Shown here: positions 16,433 to 25,821 of the stretch, piece by piece | How positions within the stretch are numbered: the stretch's first letter is position 1 | Layout: every line of letters starts with the position of its first letter | Origin: JBEKYD01 sp049509915 | Lineage (GTDB): Bacteria > Acidobacteriota > Terriglobia > Bryobacterales > Bryobacteraceae | NCBI GenBank assembly: GCA_049509915.1 | Contig: JBEKZL010000007.1 | Location: forward strand, 1-56,742 | Length of the DNA: 56,742 nucleotides | Direction of reading: 5' to 3' | Made by a program: the position numbers and the translations under genes | The notes under the pieces: generated by a model | Database searches by the model: none | What the model was told of the DNA's origin: nothing | The model's input: only the letters and a program-made list of their open reading frames with translations

Positions 16433-18404
16433 CCAGGTGGAACAGGCCCCCCGGCTTGTCTTTAGAGCGTTTGCGTTTACACCAAGCAAGCCCTTTCGAC
16501 TGAAAACACCAGGCAAGAAGGCCTGTCCTGCATTAGGGGTCGTCCTGGCCGCGCTTTGTCTCCTGGCCGCGGCCTGTTCGGGGCACTCCGCCTCACCGCC
16601 ATGGACCCGTCTGGCGATCGTTCGCTTCGAGAACCTGGGAGCCGATCCCGCCCAGGATTGGATCGGCCGCGCCTTCACCCAAGTTCTCACCGAACAATTG
16701 CGCGGCGCGCCCGGTGTCTATGCCATCCCGCCGGCGCGGTTGAGCGCAGCCGCGCGCGGTTTGGGCGTGCGTCCGGTGTCGGGTCCCGGCGTCTCCACCG
16801 AGACCGCGGCGGCCGCGGCCCTCGGCGCCACCCGGGTCGCGTACGGATCGTATTGGACCACCGGCGGTCGGCTTCATGCCCGGCTTTTCTTGCGCGATGC
16901 CCGGACCGGCCGCGATACGGAGTGCCTGGAAGCGTCCGCTTCCGGTACGGATGTGCTGGCGGCCGCCGCGGACCTGGCCCGCCGGATCACGCCCCACCCT
17001 CAGGTTTTCGGCACCCGCAATCCCGCCGCGCTCGAAGCGTACAGCCAGGCGCTGGAGGCGCCGGACAGCGCTTCCATGGCTAGAGCCGCCGAGCGCGCCA
17101 TCGCCGCCGATCCCGATTTTGCGGCTGCCTATCGGCTCCTCGCCAAAGCCCGGCGCGGCACTGATGCGGCCCAGTCCACGTTGGAAACGGCGCTGAACCG
17201 GCCGGCCATGCCGGCGCTGGAACGCGCGCGCATGGCGGTGGAATTGGCTGCCTTGCGCGGCGATGCCGTCGGGCGCTATCAAGCCCTGTCGGCGGTTGCC
17301 CGTCTGACCCCGCACGATCCCGATCTATGGCGTTCGGTGGGGGAAATGGCGTTAAACCGTCACGACTTTCGCCCCGCCGCGCAGGCTTTTCACCATGCTC
17401 TCGAAATCGAGCTGGACGATACCAATCTGCTCAACCAACTGGCCTACGCCCTGGCTTGGTCCGGCGACTTGGAAGGCGCCACCAGCGCGCTCGAGAAGTA
17501 CCGGCAATTGCGGCCGGCCGACCCCAACCCCATCGATTCGCTGGGCGACGTCAACCTGATCGGTGGGCGCTACCGGCAGGCTGCCGGTCTGTATCTGGAA
17601 GCTGTCCGCAAGACCCCCGGTTTCCTCGGCTCCGGTGATTATTTCAAAGCCGCATTCGCCAAATTGCTGGCCGGCGACCTGGCTGGAGCGGGCACACTCG
17701 CCGGGCAATATCGCGACGCCCGCGCGGCGGCGCACGACCCGGCAGCCGATTTCTTCGATGCCGAATGGCAGTGGGCCGCGGGCCAGCCCAAAGCCGCCTT
17801 CGCCCGCCTCGAAGCCCTGGCGCAAAAGGCGGAAGCCGGGCCGCAGCCGTCCCTTGCCTCCCGAGCCTACCTGCGTCTGGCGGTCTGGAGCCTGGTGGCA
17901 GGAGACCGGCCGCGCGCCGAAGCGATGGCGCGAAAAGCCCGCGAGACCGCCGACCGCGCCACTTCCACAGCCGCCGCCATCGCTGTTTTCCTGGCGCAGC
18001 CGCCCGCCGCGGCCGCCGAATGGAAAGCCCGCGCTGGTAAGTTCGCCCCACGGGCCGCGGAAACCGAAATCCGCGATTACGCACTGGCGCATGCCCTGCT
18101 GCTGGCTCGCGATTTCGCCGGCGCGGGCGAGGTTCTCGAGCGGATGTATGCCAACGGAGAGGGATCGAGCGACGAAGGCATACCCGTGCTGCTTGCCGAG
18201 TGCGACCTCGAAACCGGACGCACCGCCGAGGCTGCCGCTCTGTTGGCTCATACCCCGGTCCCGCCGGTCAACGGTCCGTCGCCCTTCGCGGCCTTCTATT
18301 TCCCCACCCTGCTCGATCTGCGCGCCCGCCTGGCAGCGCAACAAGGCCGCGCCGCCGAAGCCAAGGCCGACGCGGCGCTCTACCGCCAGCTTGCGGAGCA
18401 GTAG
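16422..18404 (+). CDS. TPR lipoprotein with TolB-like N-terminal domain
   Basis: The GTG start at 16422 lies inside the end of the preceding TPR gene; no later in-frame start precedes the signal sequence. After a long leader comes a hydrophobic segment ending in LAAACSG, a probable lipobox. Residues about 65-190 (RLAIVRFENLGADPAQDWIG..LTEQL..ATRVAYGSYW) resemble the TolB/FlgO-type nucleotide-independent fold found before TPR arrays in adenylate-cyclase-like proteins. The remaining 450 residues are alpha-helical TPR units. It is likely anchored to a membrane and acts as a scaffold. Function unknown. Confidence 0.75.
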   Translation: MSCSQVEQAPRLVFRAFAFTPSKPFRLKTPGKKACPALGVVLAALCLLAAACSGHSASPPWTRLAIVRFENLGADPAQDWIGRAFTQVLTEQLRGAPGVYAIPPARLSAAARGLGVRPVSGPGVSTETAAAAALGATRVAYGSYWTTGGRLHARLFLRDARTGRDTECLEASASGTDVLAAAADLARRITPHPQVFGTRNPAALEAYSQALEAPDSASMARAAERAIAADPDFAAAYRLLAKARRGTDAAQSTLETALNRPAMPALERARMAVELAALRGDAVGRYQALSAVARLTPHDPDLWRSVGEMALNRHDFRPAAQAFHHALEIELDDTNLLNQLAYALAWSGDLEGATSALEKYRQLRPADPNPIDSLGDVNLIGGRYRQAAGLYLEAVRKTPGFLGSGDYFKAAFAKLLAGDLAGAGTLAGQYRDARAAAHDPAADFFDAEWQWAAGQPKAAFARLEALAQKAEAGPQPSLASRAYLRLAVWSLVAGDRPRAEAMARKARETADRATSTAAAIAVFLAQPPAAAAEWKARAGKFAPRAAETEIRDYALAHALLLARDFAGAGEVLERMYANGEGSSDEGIPVLLAECDLETGRTAEAAALLAHTPVPPVNGPSPFAAFYFPTLLDLRARLAAQQGRAAEAKADAALYRQLAEQ

Positions 18405-18422
18405 CCTCCCTAACAGGGAAAC

Positions 18423-20558
18423 TCATCCGGCGTTAGGGGATGGCTCCGCTGCCTCATCTTCGCGGTTGTAGCCGGCTAATTGATTGGCAGGACTGTAACG
18501 ACCGAGAGTCTTCCGCAAAGCATCTATCGACAGTGGTTTACTCAGGTAGTCGTTCATTCCCGCCGCAAAGCAGGCCTCGCGGTCCTGGACGGTGGCCGAT
18601 GCCGTCAAGCCGACAATGGGAGTTCGCGAGCGGGGTTCGGGAAGAGACCGAATGCGGCGCGCCGCTTCCAGCCCGTCTACGCCTGGCATTTGTATGTCCA
18701 TCAGTACGGCATCATAAGACGTCTCTTGAACCCGGGACAGCGCGGCCATTCCATCGGCCGCGATATCGACGTCGCAACCCAGTCTCTGCAGTACGAGCTT
18801 GATGACGGCTTGATTCACGGGGTTATCCTCCGCCGCCAAAATCCGCATCCGGCTCAGTTCTGGCTGGGGCACGGGCTCCGGCGCGGGAGATGCATCGGCG
18901 TAAGGGCCGGCTACAAAATCGAATTCGAACTTGGATCCTTCGCCGGGACAGCTTTCGACGCGGATGGCGCCGCTCATCATTTCCACCAGGCGCCGGCTGA
19001 TCGCCAACCCCAAACCCGAGCCTCCAAAGCGACGGTTGGTGGAGGCGTCCACCTGGCTGAAGGGATGGAAGAGACGGCTCAGTTTTTCGGGAGGTATCCC
19101 AATCCCCGAGTCCCGCACCGAGACGCGGATGCGGTATTGGCCGGCGGGCGCGGATTCCCGCGCCAGCCCGGCTTCGACATCGATCGAACCCTGTTCGGTG
19201 AATTTGATCGCGTTGCCGATCAGGTTCGCCAGTACCTGCCTGATTCGCGTGGCGTCGCCGTCCAGACGTTCCGGAACGCCGCTGTCCACGCTAAGGGTCA
19301 ATCCGAGATGCTTGTCCGCAGCCTTGGCGCGGAACAGTTCGACGCCCCATTCCAGAGCGTCACGAAGAGAAAACGGCGCTTTCTCTAACTCGAGCTTCCC
19401 GGATTCGATCTTGCTGAAATCCAGAACGTCGTCCAGGATCTTCGCCAGCGTCTCCCCCGACGAGCGGATGAGCCGGAGCATGGAATGGGCGTCTTCCGGC
19501 ATGTCGCCTTCCGCCAGGAGCGCGCTGAGGCCGAGGACGCCGTGGAGCGGCGTACGAATCTCATGGCTCATATTGGAAAGAAAGTCGCTCTTAGCTTTGG
19601 CCGCAGCCTCCGCCCCGATGCGGGCTAACCGCAGATCCTCTTCGATCCGTTTGCGATCGGTGATGTCCAGATAAAACCCGAGTACATTTGGCGAGTGGTC
19701 TATCGTGACTGCTCGCAGCCACAGCAAGCCGGTGCGCCGCCCCAACTCGGGATTTGTATAGGCCAATTCCTGCGCGTCCACGCATCCGAAGCTGGCCAGC
19801 CTCCGGCCGAACTCATGCAGCGATTCCCGGCTGTCGAGCCAGCCAAGCTCCACCGGGTCTTTGCCGACGATATGGTCTTTGGCGAGGCCGAACATCCGCT
19901 CGCAGGCGCGGTTGACATCCAGATAGCGTCCCGCCATGTCGGATAGGGCGATGGCGATCGGGCTCGCTTCGAAAACAACCCGAAATGCCTCTTCCGCTTT
20001 CCGCAGTTGCTCGGTGCGGCGGGCCACCATGCGGTCCAGATCCTCCATCCGGGCGGACGCCTGCCGGCTGACGAGCCATTTGTTGGTGAGCGCATGCGCC
20101 AACTGGACGACTTCGATATTGTCGAAAGGCTTCTTTAGGATCAGCAGGTTGTCGGAATCGCCCAGGTGCCGCATGATGTCCGTCCAGGAATAGTCCGAGT
20201 AAGCCGTGCAAATCACCACCTGCAGGTCCGGATAAATCTGCCAGAGCCTCCCGATCGTCTCCACTCCGTCCCAACCGGGCGGCATGCGCACGTCCACGAA
20301 CGCCATCGCATAGGGACGATTCTCGGTAATCGACTTCCCGAGCAAGGCAAGTCCTTCGTCTCCCTGGTAGGCGGAATCGATTTCGAACAGGGTGGCGGCG
20401 ACGGGCGATTCGTTAAACAGAAACTCCTCGTCCGACTCGAGATCCGACCGATCCACCTGGTCGCCAATGAGGATTCTCCGCAGGTCGGCGTGGATCGCCC
20501 GATTGTCGTCGATGACGAGGATTCGGCGATTCGGTTCCGTTTCGGTTGGCGGTTTCAT
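18423..20558 (-). CDS. Hybrid histidine kinase: REC-PAS-HisKA-HATPase-REC
   Basis: The 711-residue soluble protein has an N-terminal receiver (phospho-acceptor D89 in MAFVDVRMP) and a PAS domain (about 190-305). HisKA follows with H332 in NMSHEIRTPLHG, then the HATPase (VLANLIGNAIKF, DSGIGIP, GGSGLGLAI). A C-terminal receiver has D621 in VLMDIQMPG. The start is ATG 20558 because it overlaps the stop of the upstream kinase in an ATGA tetranucleotide; a longer frame to 20645 runs inside that gene. It lacks any DNA-binding output, so it probably passes the signal on by phosphotransfer. It is the last gene of the TonB receptor/YfiR/kinase cassette. Confidence 0.92.
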   Translation of the reverse strand: MKPPTETEPNRRILVIDDNRAIHADLRRILIGDQVDRSDLESDEEFLFNESPVAATLFEIDSAYQGDEGLALLGKSITENRPYAMAFVDVRMPPGWDGVETIGRLWQIYPDLQVVICTAYSDYSWTDIMRHLGDSDNLLILKKPFDNIEVVQLAHALTNKWLVSRQASARMEDLDRMVARRTEQLRKAEEAFRVVFEASPIAIALSDMAGRYLDVNRACERMFGLAKDHIVGKDPVELGWLDSRESLHEFGRRLASFGCVDAQELAYTNPELGRRTGLLWLRAVTIDHSPNVLGFYLDITDRKRIEEDLRLARIGAEAAAKAKSDFLSNMSHEIRTPLHGVLGLSALLAEGDMPEDAHSMLRLIRSSGETLAKILDDVLDFSKIESGKLELEKAPFSLRDALEWGVELFRAKAADKHLGLTLSVDSGVPERLDGDATRIRQVLANLIGNAIKFTEQGSIDVEAGLARESAPAGQYRIRVSVRDSGIGIPPEKLSRLFHPFSQVDASTNRRFGGSGLGLAISRRLVEMMSGAIRVESCPGEGSKFEFDFVAGPYADASPAPEPVPQPELSRMRILAAEDNPVNQAVIKLVLQRLGCDVDIAADGMAALSRVQETSYDAVLMDIQMPGVDGLEAARRIRSLPEPRSRTPIVGLTASATVQDREACFAAGMNDYLSKPLSIDALRKTLGRYSPANQLAGYNREDEAAEPSPNAG

Positions 20559-22180
20559 AAGCGGCCCGTTTCCGCGAGTTCGTTGGACAGGGGAAGTTCC
20601 AGCGTGAAGGTGGCGCCCAGGCCAGGGCCCTCGCTTTCGGCCCACAACGAGCCCCCCAGCCTCTTTGCGGCCAGCGCCCCGGAATGCAATCCGAAGCCGT
20701 GTCCATCCGCTTTTGTGGTGAATCCATGGGCGAATATTCGGGTCAGGTTCTCCGACGCCAAACCCACGCCGCTGTCACGCACGTCCAGGCGGACGCGGTC
20801 GTCGCCACGGCGGCGGATCCGTACCCGGATCAGCTTCTCCGGCTTCCCGGCCTCGTCGATCGACTGTTTGGCATTGCGCAAAAGGTTCAGAAGAATCTGC
20901 AGGATTTGATGTTTATCGGAATGAACCGGCGGAACGTCTTCAAAGTCGCGCGAGAGATGAATCTTTTGGCGCTCGAGTCCGGACTGCAGTATGCGGACGG
21001 CGTCTTCGGTAAGCTCGCTGAGCGAGAGTCTTTCGATCAAGCCGGAGACCTTGGCGTAACTTTGCTGGGAGGCAACGATCTGCTTGATGTGGGCCACGTG
21101 GTTTGTCAGAAGTTCCAGTTCTCCGACCAGCACCAGGTGCTCCTCCTGAAGGTGGCTGCCCAGCTTGGCAAGGTAAGGGAGGACCCGCTGCCCCTTGGGG
21201 TCATGACGGAGAAACTCGTCGATTCCGCCGGCATGCCGCTGCAACATGTCGACGACAGTAATCAGTTTATCGACGCGGGAGCCCCTGATCTTGTCCGCGA
21301 CCAGTGTGGCGGACACGTTTACGCTGTTGAGTACGTTGCCGACGTTATGGAGAACGCTGGTGGCAATCTCCGCCATTCCGGACTGGCGGGAGAGATCGAT
21401 GAGGCGTTGTTGGGCTTCGGCCAACTCGGCGCGAGCGCGCTCTTTGGCGCAGACCTGGTCTTGAAGCTGCTGGGTCCGGTCGGCCAGTTCGGCGTCGCGC
21501 CGCCCGATCTCCTCAAGCATTGTATTGAAGGAATTTGCCAGCACTCCCAGTTCGTCGGACGAAGCCACCGTCACGCGATCCGCGAACTGGTGGGTTTCGG
21601 CGATTCGCTCCGCCACCCGGGCCATCGCCAGGATGGGACTGGAGACACGCGATTGCAGGACCACGGCCACCACCGCCGCCACCACCAAGCTGAGGGCGAA
21701 GATCAGGACCGCTCCGCTCAGGTATTGGCGCAGTACGGCGGCCATCGATGGGACGCTGCCAGCCAGCACAAGTGTTCCCAGCCGCTCGCCCCCGGCGCTG
21801 ACGGCGCGCACCAGAACCAGGGCGCCGGCTTCCCGGCGGGTCCCATCCGAAGGGCGGGCCGGACACCCGCGGACAGCGCTCCGGTGGAATGCGGCAAAAC
21901 AATCGCCCCGCGCGCTATATAGCACCGCGTCGCGCACCAGGTTATCGGTGCGTAACGAACCCAAAAGCTCGTTGGCGGCCTTTCGATCGCTGAGGGTGAT
22001 GGCCGGCCCCACCTGATCGGCGACAATGTTGCCAATGGCCGCCACCTCCGCGCCGGTGTGGTCCCAGAAACGGTGCAGATCGAGCCACGAAAAGCCGGCC
22101 GCCGCGATTACCGCCGAGACCGCGCTCCCGCCGGCAATCAGGGCAGCTAACCTCCAGCGCAGGGATGCATACTTTTTCAT
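20555..22180 (-). CDS. Membrane sensor histidine kinase with CHASE8-like periplasmic domain
   Basis: Of 541 residues, transmembrane helices at about 10-32 and 153-176 enclose a periplasmic sensor. Its start AAIGNIVADQVGPAITLSDR and helical-alpha/beta pattern resemble CHASE8. HAMP follows (PILAMARVAERIAE), then a coiled coil, then an unusual H-box, SVLHNVGNVLNS with H278. The HATPase shows LLNLLRNAKQSI, DSGVGL and GHGFGLH. The H-box type is the HNVGN class rather than HEIRTP. The gene overlaps both neighbours, upstream yfiR-like and downstream hybrid kinase, by 4 bp, a strong sign of coupled expression. Confidence 0.9.
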   Translation of the reverse strand: MKKYASLRWRLAALIAGGSAVSAVIAAAGFSWLDLHRFWDHTGAEVAAIGNIVADQVGPAITLSDRKAANELLGSLRTDNLVRDAVLYSARGDCFAAFHRSAVRGCPARPSDGTRREAGALVLVRAVSAGGERLGTLVLAGSVPSMAAVLRQYLSGAVLIFALSLVVAAVVAVVLQSRVSSPILAMARVAERIAETHQFADRVTVASSDELGVLANSFNTMLEEIGRRDAELADRTQQLQDQVCAKERARAELAEAQQRLIDLSRQSGMAEIATSVLHNVGNVLNSVNVSATLVADKIRGSRVDKLITVVDMLQRHAGGIDEFLRHDPKGQRVLPYLAKLGSHLQEEHLVLVGELELLTNHVAHIKQIVASQQSYAKVSGLIERLSLSELTEDAVRILQSGLERQKIHLSRDFEDVPPVHSDKHQILQILLNLLRNAKQSIDEAGKPEKLIRVRIRRRGDDRVRLDVRDSGVGLASENLTRIFAHGFTTKADGHGFGLHSGALAAKRLGGSLWAESEGPGLGATFTLELPLSNELAETGRL

Positions 22181-22725
22181 CGAGGCAGCTTCCCCTTGAT
22201 TTGGCCGTACCGCAACAGCTTGGAACTGATCTCGACGCCGGTGGCGGCGAGCACCTGCAAGTCGACTTCGAAACTCATGTGGCCATCGACCACCAGCAGA
22301 TTGACAGCGCCCCCGTAGTTCAGGAACCGGTCCGATTCGCCGATGGTGAGCGTATGCGTGGAACGCACGTCGGCCAGCGCGCGCTTGATCTCGGCCCCCT
22401 GATCGGAGGCCACATAGAGCACTTGGAAAGGATGCGGTTCGGCGGCGGATTTGATTTCGATTACCCGAATAGGCCGATCCTTGACGACTTTGCCATCGAC
22501 GACCCGGCGCAGAACCTGCGCCAGGGCCGGCCGGCCGATGACCGCCACGGTGAGAGAGTCATCGGCGGAAGCCGTGACGGGCCATTCGGAGTACCGCAGA
22601 AAGCTCAACACGATGGCCGACTTGAGTTCATCTTCGGGTTCGGAAGGCGTGGCGCGGGCGCTCACCAGCAGTCCGAACAAAGCCAGGCTGGCAAGAGCCG
22701 GCGCCCGTCCGGGGCGCAGCCTCAT
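22177..22725 (-). CDS. YfiR-family (DUF4154) periplasmic protein
   Basis: The 182-residue product has a signal peptide ending near ARATPSEP. Its mature part has the family hallmarks: KSAIVLSFLRYSEWP at the start, LTVAVIGRP, an exposed VLYVASDQGAE, and HTLTIGESDRFLNYGGAVNLLV. YfiR binds and inhibits the periplasmic part of a membrane signalling partner (in Pseudomonas the diguanylate cyclase YfiN). Here the partner is probably the adjacent CHASE8-type kinase. ATG 22725 is chosen because it begins the signal peptide just after the receptor stop (TAG at 22745-22743); an alternative ATG at 22761 would overlap the receptor gene. Confidence 0.87.
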   Translation of the reverse strand: MRLRPGRAPALASLALFGLLVSARATPSEPEDELKSAIVLSFLRYSEWPVTASADDSLTVAVIGRPALAQVLRRVVDGKVVKDRPIRVIEIKSAAEPHPFQVLYVASDQGAEIKRALADVRSTHTLTIGESDRFLNYGGAVNLLVVDGHMSFEVDLQVLAATGVEISSKLLRYGQIKGKLPR

Positions 22726-22742
22726 AGTTTGTCCGCTCTCTA

Positions 22743-24782
22743 CTAAAAACGCTGGGTCCATTTGAGCACGAAGGTTCTCCGTAAAGGAATGGCGATGGTC
22801 GGCGTCTCCCCGTACGCCTCTAGCACCTTTCGGCCGGTCAGGTTGTCCACCGAAAAGCTCAGTTCTCCGGAATGGGTGGGGCGCCAGGCCAGCCGCGCGC
22901 CTATCAAAAAGGTCCCCGGCAGAGCGTAATTCACGTCCCTCGATCTGGCCTTAGCCGTCAGATCGAACCTCAAGGTTCGCGAGAGATCGTGCTGGGAACG
23001 CAGCAACGCCTGGTGGGGCACCGTCAAGGGTCGCATGGTCCACATGTAATCCATGCTGGTCGAGGCAGGCAGCCAGTCGCTTTCATTCAAATACGAGTAG
23101 GACGGGATCAGCCGCCAACCGGAACGTACCTCCCACATCCCCCAGATCTCGCCGCCGTAGGAGCGGCCGGCGCCGGCATTATCGGCCACCACCTGTTCCG
23201 ATAGAGTCAGCGCACCCCCGTCGATGGCGATGGTGGGCACTAAGGGTGCTTGGATCGCCTGAAGCCTGCCGTAGTAACTCCAGAAAATGGAAGCATCCAC
23301 CGACCATCGCTGGCCGGACTGGAGCCGGTAGCCCACTTCCAGGCTCCTCTCCGTTTCCGAAGTCAACGACTCGGACCCGGAACCCGAAACGGTGACGGGG
23401 AAGCCGTCTACAAGCACCTGGCCATCGTCGACGCGCAAGTCGCGGTCGAAGCGGCTCGGCACACGCACAGCACGCGACGCGGCAAACCAGAGGGACTCTC
23501 GCGCGCTGGGGGTGTAGAGAAGCCGGAAACTGGGTTGGTACTCGAGATGCGAATAGGAGTTGTAATCGAGACGAATACCGGCCGATGCCATCAGCCGGTC
23601 CGGCACGAATTGCCATTCATCGCGGACCACCATGTCGCCCACGCGATAGAGGGAATTCCGCGGGTCAAAGGCCGCAAACCGGTTCGAGTAGGTTTGGTCC
23701 CAGTATTGTTGATAACCGGCCCCCCAGTAGAATTCGTTCCGCTCGCCGGTCTTCCGGCGTTGCTGTAGATCGACCGTCAGGTTGTTGATAGCCCCGCCGA
23801 TATAGGGGTAGTCGAGGTTGTCGCGGTTGAACGAGAAGTTCAGGACGCTTTCGGTGGCCGCCGAACTGGTGTGGGTCCAACTGCCTTGCAAATAGCCGCC
23901 GGCGTAACTGGTGTGGCCGTTCTCCAGGTCCATTTTGACCGGCGACAAGAGCGGATAGGCATTCACATCGTGCCCCCCCATCCGGTACAGATCGCCCTGC
24001 ACCGTCCATTGGTCCTTTCCGCCCGGTTTGCCGTCGAAGCGAAACCCCATTCTGCCGCTGGCTGCATCAAGGTCGTTCACGGCAGAATCCCGATATGTGT
24101 AGCCCCGGCCCATGAAGAAATAGCCGGGGGAGCCATAGGCGGGAGTACTCTCCTCGAGTTTGCCCCAGAAGCGGTAGGCGAATTCCTCGCTGGGAGCGGC
24201 ATCCCAACGAACCTGCGCATCGCCGCGCAGTTGGTTGCCGGTGGCGATACTCGCGGTCCCTCCCTTGGCCGCCTGCGCATGTTTGGTGATGATGTTGATC
24301 ACGCCGTTGACGGCGTTCGGCCCCCACATCACCGCGCCGGGTCCGCGCACCACCTCGATTTGTTCGACATCTTCCAGGTCTAGGTCGACCGCGTCCCAGA
24401 TCACGCCCGCGAACAGCGGGGTATAGAGAGAGCGCCCGTCAATCATCACCAGAATCTTATTGGAGTAGAGGGTGGCGGACCCCCGAGCCGACACTACCCA
24501 CGAGCGGCCGTCCAGGTGGAGCACGGTAAGGCCAGGTACCCATTGGAGCGCCTCGGGAATGCAGGTGGCGCCCGACCGCCGGATGTCTTCGGCAGTCAGT
24601 ACGAATACCGCCGCCGGGGCTTTGGACAGCTCTTGCGCCTTACGGCCCACGGAAGTCACCTCGACGTTAAAGAGCTCATCGACGCCAAGTTTATCGAGAT
24701 CGTCGGTTGGGACTCCGACCCGCTGAGCGGTGCAGATCCCCAGGGCAAGAGCCAACAGGATCATGAGCGAGAGCGGTCTCAT
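22743..24782 (-). CDS. TonB-dependent outer-membrane receptor
   Basis: The 679-residue protein has a short signal peptide (MRPLSLMILLALALGICTAQ). The plug domain contains DELFNVEVTSVGRKAQELSKAPA, then VVSARGS, and further on VVRGPGAVMWGPNAVNGVINIITK. The following beta-rich barrel ends with the expected C-terminal Phe (TFVLKWTQRF). No distinct TonB box is seen before the plug, so energy coupling is uncertain. It heads a tight four-gene cassette with YfiR-like and two kinases, which suggests it senses or imports the ligand that the kinases report. Ligand unknown. Confidence 0.92.
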   Translation of the reverse strand: MRPLSLMILLALALGICTAQRVGVPTDDLDKLGVDELFNVEVTSVGRKAQELSKAPAAVFVLTAEDIRRSGATCIPEALQWVPGLTVLHLDGRSWVVSARGSATLYSNKILVMIDGRSLYTPLFAGVIWDAVDLDLEDVEQIEVVRGPGAVMWGPNAVNGVINIITKHAQAAKGGTASIATGNQLRGDAQVRWDAAPSEEFAYRFWGKLEESTPAYGSPGYFFMGRGYTYRDSAVNDLDAASGRMGFRFDGKPGGKDQWTVQGDLYRMGGHDVNAYPLLSPVKMDLENGHTSYAGGYLQGSWTHTSSAATESVLNFSFNRDNLDYPYIGGAINNLTVDLQQRRKTGERNEFYWGAGYQQYWDQTYSNRFAAFDPRNSLYRVGDMVVRDEWQFVPDRLMASAGIRLDYNSYSHLEYQPSFRLLYTPSARESLWFAASRAVRVPSRFDRDLRVDDGQVLVDGFPVTVSGSGSESLTSETERSLEVGYRLQSGQRWSVDASIFWSYYGRLQAIQAPLVPTIAIDGGALTLSEQVVADNAGAGRSYGGEIWGMWEVRSGWRLIPSYSYLNESDWLPASTSMDYMWTMRPLTVPHQALLRSQHDLSRTLRFDLTAKARSRDVNYALPGTFLIGARLAWRPTHSGELSFSVDNLTGRKVLEAYGETPTIAIPLRRTFVLKWTQRF

Positions 24783-25071
24783 GTAAGATCTATCGGCAGA
24801 TCACAGGTAAAGATTAGCTTTCTCATATGTTTTCATGCCAGTTTCGGCTTATCCCGCCGGTCCCCGGCTTCAGGCTTAGGGTCCGTCGGGGAACAACAGC
24901 TCCAACCATCGGCAACCGCTCTCTCTCGGTCGCGGCTCGGACTCGCGGCATTTCGCAAACGAATGGTCGAGTCAGAACGGCGACCGGTATGCGACAGTGA
25001 TTACGGAACGAGCCGTTATCGTTCTGTGACAAACCGCTGCGCGGCGTGCCGGTGGTAAGCTTTTTCAAGGG
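24783..25071. other. Intergenic region between TonB receptor and AraC regulator
   Basis: This 289-bp divergent spacer must contain the promoters of both transcription units. I see no gene, no perfect operator and no riboswitch. A 4-bp hairpin (TTCG/CGAA) and a GGTTGCCGATGG word on the - strand recall c-di-GMP-I riboswitches, but the required 5' half is absent. Confidence 0.4.
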
Positions 25072-25812
25072 ATGCCGGTTTATCGCGAACAGCCTCCAAG
25101 CACCGCGCTCGCGCGTTGGGTGGAGTGCGTATGGTGCCTTGAAAGCGCGACGGCGGTAACCGGACATCGCGTGCCGCCGGATGGGTGCCTCGATATCGTT
25201 TATGATCGCGGCGGCGGCCTGCGGGCCATCGGCACGATGACGGCGGAGCAGCGCTTCGATTATCCGGCAGGCGCCGGCCTGGCTGGGATTCGCTTTCGGC
25301 CGGGGGTGGCGCGCGCTTTCCTGGGCGCGTCGGCGGCGGAATTGACGGATGGCTCGGCGCCGCTCGAAGACCTGTGGCCGCGCCGTGCCCGCGAACTGGC
25401 GCGCCAATTGGACGATGCCAAATCGATTCAGAGGGCTATGGGCATCCTGCTCGGTAGCCTGCCCCAGCCCGCCGCCGCGCCCAACCCCGTCCAGCGTGCC
25501 ATTGAAGCGCTAGCCACATCGCACGGAAGCGCCGATCTGGATAGCGCGGCCTCCCAGGCCAATTTAAGCCCGCGCCAGTTTCGGCGCCGCTGCCTGGAAG
25601 AGAGCGGACTCACCCCCAAACGGCTGAGCCGCGTGTTACGCTTTCGGCACGCCTGCCGCATCGCTCGTGCGGCCGGGCGGCCGAACTGGTCCGACATCGC
25701 TCTCGAAGCCGAATACTTCGACCAGGCCCACCTGATCCGCGATTTTCGCGAGTTCACCGGCCTCACCCCGATGGCCGTTTTTTCCAATCGGCCGAATGGC
25801 GGGCGCGGCTAG
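25072..25812 (+). CDS. AraC-family transcriptional regulator
   Basis: The 246-residue protein has an N-terminal ligand-type domain (LARWVECVWCLES, PPDGCLDIVY, GIRFRPG) of the kind found in AraC regulators of small-molecule genes. Two C-terminal helix-turn-helices follow (LDSAASQANLSPRQFRRRCLEESG and ARAAGRPNWSDIALEAEYFDQAHLIRDFREFTG). The second ends in the AraC signature FxEFTGLTPM. It is followed 9 bp later by a glyoxalase-like gene, its probable partner or target. Ligand unknown. Confidence 0.88.
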   Translation: MPVYREQPPSTALARWVECVWCLESATAVTGHRVPPDGCLDIVYDRGGGLRAIGTMTAEQRFDYPAGAGLAGIRFRPGVARAFLGASAAELTDGSAPLEDLWPRRARELARQLDDAKSIQRAMGILLGSLPQPAAAPNPVQRAIEALATSHGSADLDSAASQANLSPRQFRRRCLEESGLTPKRLSRVLRFRHACRIARAAGRPNWSDIALEAEYFDQAHLIRDFREFTGLTPMAVFSNRPNGGRG

Positions 25813-25821
25813 TATCGAAGC

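Noticed and set aside
24783..25071. c-di-GMP or cobalamin riboswitch before the TonB receptor
   Set aside because: Only a GGTTGCCGATGG-like word and a small hairpin are seen; the matching GGCAAACC half, the CGCAAAG word and cobalamin-box words are absent.
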